Source: Actinomycetes bacterium
GTDB taxonomy: Bacteria > Actinomycetota > Actinomycetes > Propionibacteriales > Nocardioidaceae
Direction of reading: 5' to 3'
DNA: 26,375 bases
Assembly (NCBI GenBank): GCA_023460975.1
Contig: JAEWOG010000101.1
Location: 1-26,375, forward strand
Within the stretch, counting starts at the first letter, position 1. The number at the start of each line of letters is the position of its first letter. The notes beneath the pieces are model-generated. The model ran no database searches, was not told the DNA's origin, and saw only the letters and a program-made list of their open reading frames with translations. The position numbers were made by a program, and so were the translations under genes. Below, piece by piece: positions 23,627 through 26,375 of this stretch.

Positions 23627-24165
23627 GCGACTCCGCTCGAAGCGTCCTGCGCCACGCCGACGCCCACGCAGCGAGGCTGGGGCTCACCCGCCTCGTGTGC
23701 ATCGACGGCCCCTCCGGCTCGGGCAAGACGTCGCTGGCAGCCGCCATCTCGGCGGAGCGACCAGACGCCGTCGTACTGCCCACGGACGCCATGCTGGAGG
23801 GCTGGGGCGGCCTCCCCGGCCTGGGCGAATCGCTGGCCACGGTGATGGCACCCCTGCGCCAGGGGCGGCCCGGACGGTGGCGCGAGTGGGACTGGTACGC
23901 CAGCGCCTGGGCGCGGTGGCACCGGATCGAGCCGGGGCCCATGCTGGTCGTGGAAGGAGTCGGGGCGGCCGCTGCCGCCATTGACCCACTCATCACCACG
24001 AGCGTGTGGGTCCAGGCCCCCAGCGCCGTACGGGTCGAGCGGGCCGTGGCCCGGGACGGCGAGGCGATGCGTCCAGCACTAGAACGGTGGGCCGTCGAGC
24101 AGGACGCGCTTCACCTGCGTGAGAACACCCTCGCTCGTGCCGACGTGGTGATCAGCAGGAACTAG
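23617..24165 (+). CDS. P-loop kinase, uridine kinase-like
   Basis: A 182-residue P-loop protein. Walker A is GPSGSGKT at residues 31-38. PTDAMLEGWGGLPGL (about 56-69) resembles the D-x-Y-x-G-W substrate loop of uridine kinase-like proteins, and LVVEGVG (110-116) is the Walker B-like strand. The sequence supports nucleotide binding; the phosphate acceptor is unknown. The start is uncertain: GTG at 23617 overlaps the previous gene by 10 bp and has no clear ribosome site. The stop shares a CTAG with the convergent PH-domain gene. Confidence 0.8.
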   Translation: MGLSDSARSVLRHADAHAARLGLTRLVCIDGPSGSGKTSLAAAISAERPDAVVLPTDAMLEGWGGLPGLGESLATVMAPLRQGRPGRWREWDWYASAWARWHRIEPGPMLVVEGVGAAAAAIDPLITTSVWVQAPSAVRVERAVARDGEAMRPALERWAVEQDALHLRENTLARADVVISRN

Positions 24166-24611
24166 GCGCGTTCGCGCGCCAGCTGGCGCAGCACCTTGAC
24201 GGCGCGCTCGGCGCGCAGCCCGTCGGCGGCTTGGAGGCCGATCAGCTGGCGCACCTCTCCCCCGACCAGCGACAGGCGGGCCCACGGCATTCCGGGCTCG
24301 AGGGAGACCCCCGCGATCTGGTCCCACGCGTACGTCGACCTGCGCAGGCCGTTGACCACCGTCACGCCTTCCTCAGCGGCCGTGACACGGCACCGGCCGA
24401 GCACCCACGTGCCCCAGCCTCCGCCGAGCAGCAGCGCCACGATGGTCCACTTCTGGAACGTGGTGAACCGCGCCTGGGTCTCGGCGTCCATCGCAAACCA
24501 GGCAACGCTGGCCACGATCAGGAACATCAGGCCGAAGAACAGCACAGCCAGCGTGAGGCCCAACGGGCGCCACGTCCGCGGCAGGAGGACGGGCTCAGAG
24601 TCGGCAGGCAT
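24162..24611 (-). CDS. PH-domain membrane protein linked to hisG
   Basis: A 149-residue protein with two membrane helices (about 16-40 and 53-71) followed by a bacterial PH-like domain: CRVTAAEEGVTVVNGLRRSTYAWDQIAGVSLEPG. A similar gene follows hisG in mycobacteria (Rv2120c beside Rv2121c), so the pairing is old, but no role in histidine synthesis is established to my knowledge. The ATG lies 17 bp inside the 3' end of hisG, so translation is probably coupled. Confidence 0.85.
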   Translation of the reverse strand: MPADSEPVLLPRTWRPLGLTLAVLFFGLMFLIVASVAWFAMDAETQARFTTFQKWTIVALLLGGGWGTWVLGRCRVTAAEEGVTVVNGLRRSTYAWDQIAGVSLEPGMPWARLSLVGGEVRQLIGLQAADGLRAERAVKVLRQLARERA

Positions 24612-25440
24612 TGATCTCCGTCAGCAGGATGGCTCGGGCGCCGATCTCGTACAGGTCGTCCATGAGGCGCTGGGAGCCGGCGCGCGGCACCATCACCCGC
24701 ACGGCGACCCAACCGGCCTTGCCCAGGGGCGAGATCGTCGGCCCCTCCTTGCCCGGAGCCAGCGCGGTGGCGGCCTCGAGGTCGCTCTCGCGGATGTCGT
24801 AGTCCATCATCACGTGGCTGCGCGCGGTGAGCACGCCCTCCACACGCCGCGCGAAGACCTCGTACGCCCCCGGCGCCACGTCGCGGCGGGTCACCACCAC
24901 GGCCTCGGACTCGAGAAGGACGTCTCCGAAGACCTCGAGGCCAGCACGCCGCAGCGTCGACCCGGTCTCCACGACGTCGGCGATCACGTCCGCGACGCCG
25001 AGCTGGATGCTGGTCTCCACGGCGCCGTCGAGACGGGTGACGGTCGCCTCGATGCCGCGGCGGAAGAGGAAGTCCTCCACCACACCGACGTACGAGGTCG
25101 CGATCCGCAGACCGGCGAGCTGCTCCAGCGTCGAGTAGCGACCCGCGGGGCCCGCGAAGTGGAACCGCGAACGGCCAAAGCCCAACTGCATGACCTCGTC
25201 GGCTGCGGCGCCGGAGTCCTGCAGCAGGTCACGGCCGGTGATGCCCACGTCGAGCGTTCCTTCACCGACGTACAACGCGATGTCGCGGGGACGCAGGTAG
25301 AAGAACTCGACGTCGTTGTCCGCGTCAAGCAGCGCGAGCTCCTTCGAGTCCGTGCGCTGGCGGTAGCCGGCCTCACGCAGGATGTCGGAGGCCGCGGTGG
25401 AAAGAGCTCCCTTGTTGGGAACGGCGATGCGCAGCGTCAT
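24595..25440 (-). CDS. hisG: ATP phosphoribosyltransferase (long form)
   Basis: First enzyme of histidine synthesis; it joins ATP and PRPP and is feedback-inhibited by histidine. The 281-residue length is that of the long form with its own regulatory domain, so no HisZ is needed. Visible features are RIAVPNKGALS at the start, the DVGITGRDLL strand, the PRPP-binding segment VADVIADVVETGSTLRRAGL, and a C-terminal ACT-like domain (about 205-281, with KEGPTISPLGKAGWVAVRVMV). GAGGA lies five bases before the ATG. The gene starts 7 bp after hisE. Confidence 0.96.
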   Translation of the reverse strand: MTLRIAVPNKGALSTAASDILREAGYRQRTDSKELALLDADNDVEFFYLRPRDIALYVGEGTLDVGITGRDLLQDSGAAADEVMQLGFGRSRFHFAGPAGRYSTLEQLAGLRIATSYVGVVEDFLFRRGIEATVTRLDGAVETSIQLGVADVIADVVETGSTLRRAGLEVFGDVLLESEAVVVTRRDVAPGAYEVFARRVEGVLTARSHVMMDYDIRESDLEAATALAPGKEGPTISPLGKAGWVAVRVMVPRAGSQRLMDDLYEIGARAILLTEINACRL

Positions 25441-25447
25441 GGGGTCC

Positions 25448-25711
25448 TCACAGGTGTGCGTAGACGTCGTCGAGGGTCAGTCCGGAGGCGAGCATGAGCA
25501 CCTGCGCGTGGTACAGCAACTGGCTGATCTCCAGCGCCGTCGCGTCCTTGCCCTCGTGCTCGGCGGCCATCCAGGACTCGGCCGCCTCCTCCAGGAGCTT
25601 CTTGCCGATCGCATGGATCCCGGCGTCGAGCTGCTTGACGGTGCCGGAACCGGTGGGTCGGGTGCGGGCCAACTCGTTGAGCTCGGCCCACAACTCCTCG
25701 AACGTCTTCAC
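25448..25711 (-). CDS. hisE: Phosphoribosyl-ATP pyrophosphohydrolase
   Basis: Second step of histidine synthesis, removing pyrophosphate from phosphoribosyl-ATP. The 87-residue all-alpha MazG-like protein has the metal-binding KKLLEEAAE followed by EISQLLYH, the usual E-E-x-x-E and later acidic pattern. It is a stand-alone HisE, as in other actinobacteria. The GTG start has TAGGCT seven bases upstream and no ribosome site, so a leaderless transcript is possible; otherwise it is cotranscribed with ribH, which ends 24 bp upstream. Confidence 0.95.
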   Translation of the reverse strand: MKTFEELWAELNELARTRPTGSGTVKQLDAGIHAIGKKLLEEAAESWMAAEHEGKDATALEISQLLYHAQVLMLASGLTLDDVYAHL

Positions 25712-25718
25712 AGCCCCC

Positions 25719-25724
25719 AGCCTA
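25719..25724 (-). promoter_or_regulatory. Possible leaderless -10 box of hisE
   Basis: TAGGCT on the minus strand lies 7 bp before the hisE GTG at 25711, the same spacing as in argC and the response regulator. No -35 is recognisable. It falls in the 24-bp gap after ribH. Confidence 0.4.
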
Positions 25725-25735
25725 GGCGAGGCGAC

Positions 25736-26212
25736 TCAGCCGCGGCGCAGCGAGGCCAGAGTGCGGGCGGTCTGCAGTGCAGCAGCGGTCGCCTCCCACC
25801 CCTTGTCCTCCGAGGACCCCGGCAGGCCAGCCCGGTCCAGTGCCTGCTCGTCGTTGTCGCAGGTCAGAACCCCGAAACCGACGGGAACGCCGTGGTCGAG
25901 CGCCACGCGGTTGAGGCCGTCGGTCGCCGCGGAGCAGACGTACTCGAAGTGAGGAGTGCCACCCCGCACGACCACGCCGAAAGCGACGACGGCGTCGTGG
26001 GTGCGCGCCACTGCGTCCGCCACGACCGCCAGCTCGAAGGTGCCCGGCACCCGGACCACGGTGGCGCCGGTGACCCCGTGCGCCTCGAGCGCCCGGTGAC
26101 ACCCGGCCAAGAGGCCATCCATGACCTGCTCATGCCACTGCGCCGCCACCACGGCAACCTTCAGGTCGCTGCAGTCCACGGGACTCTGCTGGGGGGCTCC
26201 TGCTCCGCTCAT
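25736..26212 (-). CDS. ribH: 6,7-dimethyl-8-ribityllumazine synthase
   Basis: Penultimate step of riboflavin synthesis, condensing the ribityl pyrimidine with the dihydroxybutanone phosphate. The 158-residue product has the family motifs VVRVPGTFELAVVADAVA and AFGVVVRGGTPHFEYV, the latter holding the substrate-binding His, and later VPVGFGVLTCDNDEQALDRAG. The ATG overlaps the stop of ribA/ribBA as ATGA. No FMN riboswitch is in the window; it would lie further upstream of the operon. Confidence 0.96.
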   Translation of the reverse strand: MSGAGAPQQSPVDCSDLKVAVVAAQWHEQVMDGLLAGCHRALEAHGVTGATVVRVPGTFELAVVADAVARTHDAVVAFGVVVRGGTPHFEYVCSAATDGLNRVALDHGVPVGFGVLTCDNDEQALDRAGLPGSSEDKGWEATAAALQTARTLASLRRG

Positions 26213-26375
26213 CGCTCCTCCTCGGTGCTCAGGCCGGGCAGGTCGTGGCCCATCCGGTCGCGCTTGGTGCGCAGGTACGTCAGGTTGTGCTCGTTGGCGC
26301 TCACCGGGAGGGGAACCCGTTCGGCGACCTCGACCCCGAAGGCGCGCAGGTCGTTGACCTTGTCGGGGTTGTTGG
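26209..26375 (-). CDS. GTP cyclohydrolase II, C-terminal end (RibA or RibBA), partial
   Basis: Only the last 54 codons are present; the gene runs off the right edge. The residues NNPDKVNDLRAFGVEVAERV are the conserved C-terminal segment of GTP cyclohydrolase II (NNP-K). NEHNLTYLRTKRDRMGH follows, and the gene ends in STEEER. The fused RibBA form is usual in actinobacteria with ribH next, but the N-terminal part cannot be seen. It is translationally coupled to ribH. Confidence 0.9.
   Translation of the reverse strand, partial: NNPDKVNDLRAFGVEVAERVPLPVSANEHNLTYLRTKRDRMGHDLPGLSTEEER

Overview
The window reads as a chromosomal core region of a high-GC actinobacterium. The evidence is an argCJBDFRGH-order arginine operon with 1-4 bp stop/start overlaps, GTG starts, infC-rpmI-rplT with an actinobacterial IF3, a DUF4031 protein, the hisE-hisG-PH-domain trio, TANNNT -10 boxes placed directly in front of start codons, and an rRNA leader motif typical of actinobacteria. 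A member of the Propionibacteriales (Nocardioidaceae-like) is my best guess, but it is only a guess. No mobile element, CRISPR array, tRNA or complete rRNA gene was seen.

Layout, left to right. 1-324: no gene; tandem promoters and leader of an rRNA operon reading leftward out of the window. 325-9428 (minus): arginine biosynthesis, transcribed argC, an ACT-domain protein, argJ, argB, argD, argF, argR, argG, argH. 9565-13162 (minus): pheS-pheT. 13334-17740 (minus): a soluble PAS histidine kinase, an OmpR-type response regulator, and a sensor kinase fused in frame to a large DUF4153/DUF4173-type membrane domain. 17824-18441 (plus): an HD phosphohydrolase. 18424-20866 (minus): infC, rpmI, rplT, a SpoU-family RNA methyltransferase and DUF4031. 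20867-21408: a structured infC leader, its promoter and a 30-bp-period repeat array. 21409-21918 (minus): SseB-like protein. 21951-24165 (plus): small membrane protein, PLP amino-acid deaminase/aldolase-like enzyme and a P-loop kinase. 24162-26375 (minus): ribBA or ribA 3' end, ribH, hisE, hisG and a PH-domain membrane protein.

The arginine genes encode the route from N-acetylglutamate to arginine in one translationally coupled unit, with the repressor ArgR encoded inside it. The ACT-domain protein between argC and argJ is the least explained member and could be an amino-acid sensor. The kinase/regulator/kinase block looks like a signalling locus in which two kinases could feed one regulator. 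Most of the window is ordinary housekeeping. The points most worth checking are the ACT protein, the kinase-DUF4153 fusion, the infC leader with its ATC start, the repeat array beside it, the unusual ArgF substrate motif and the excess of CGTACG.
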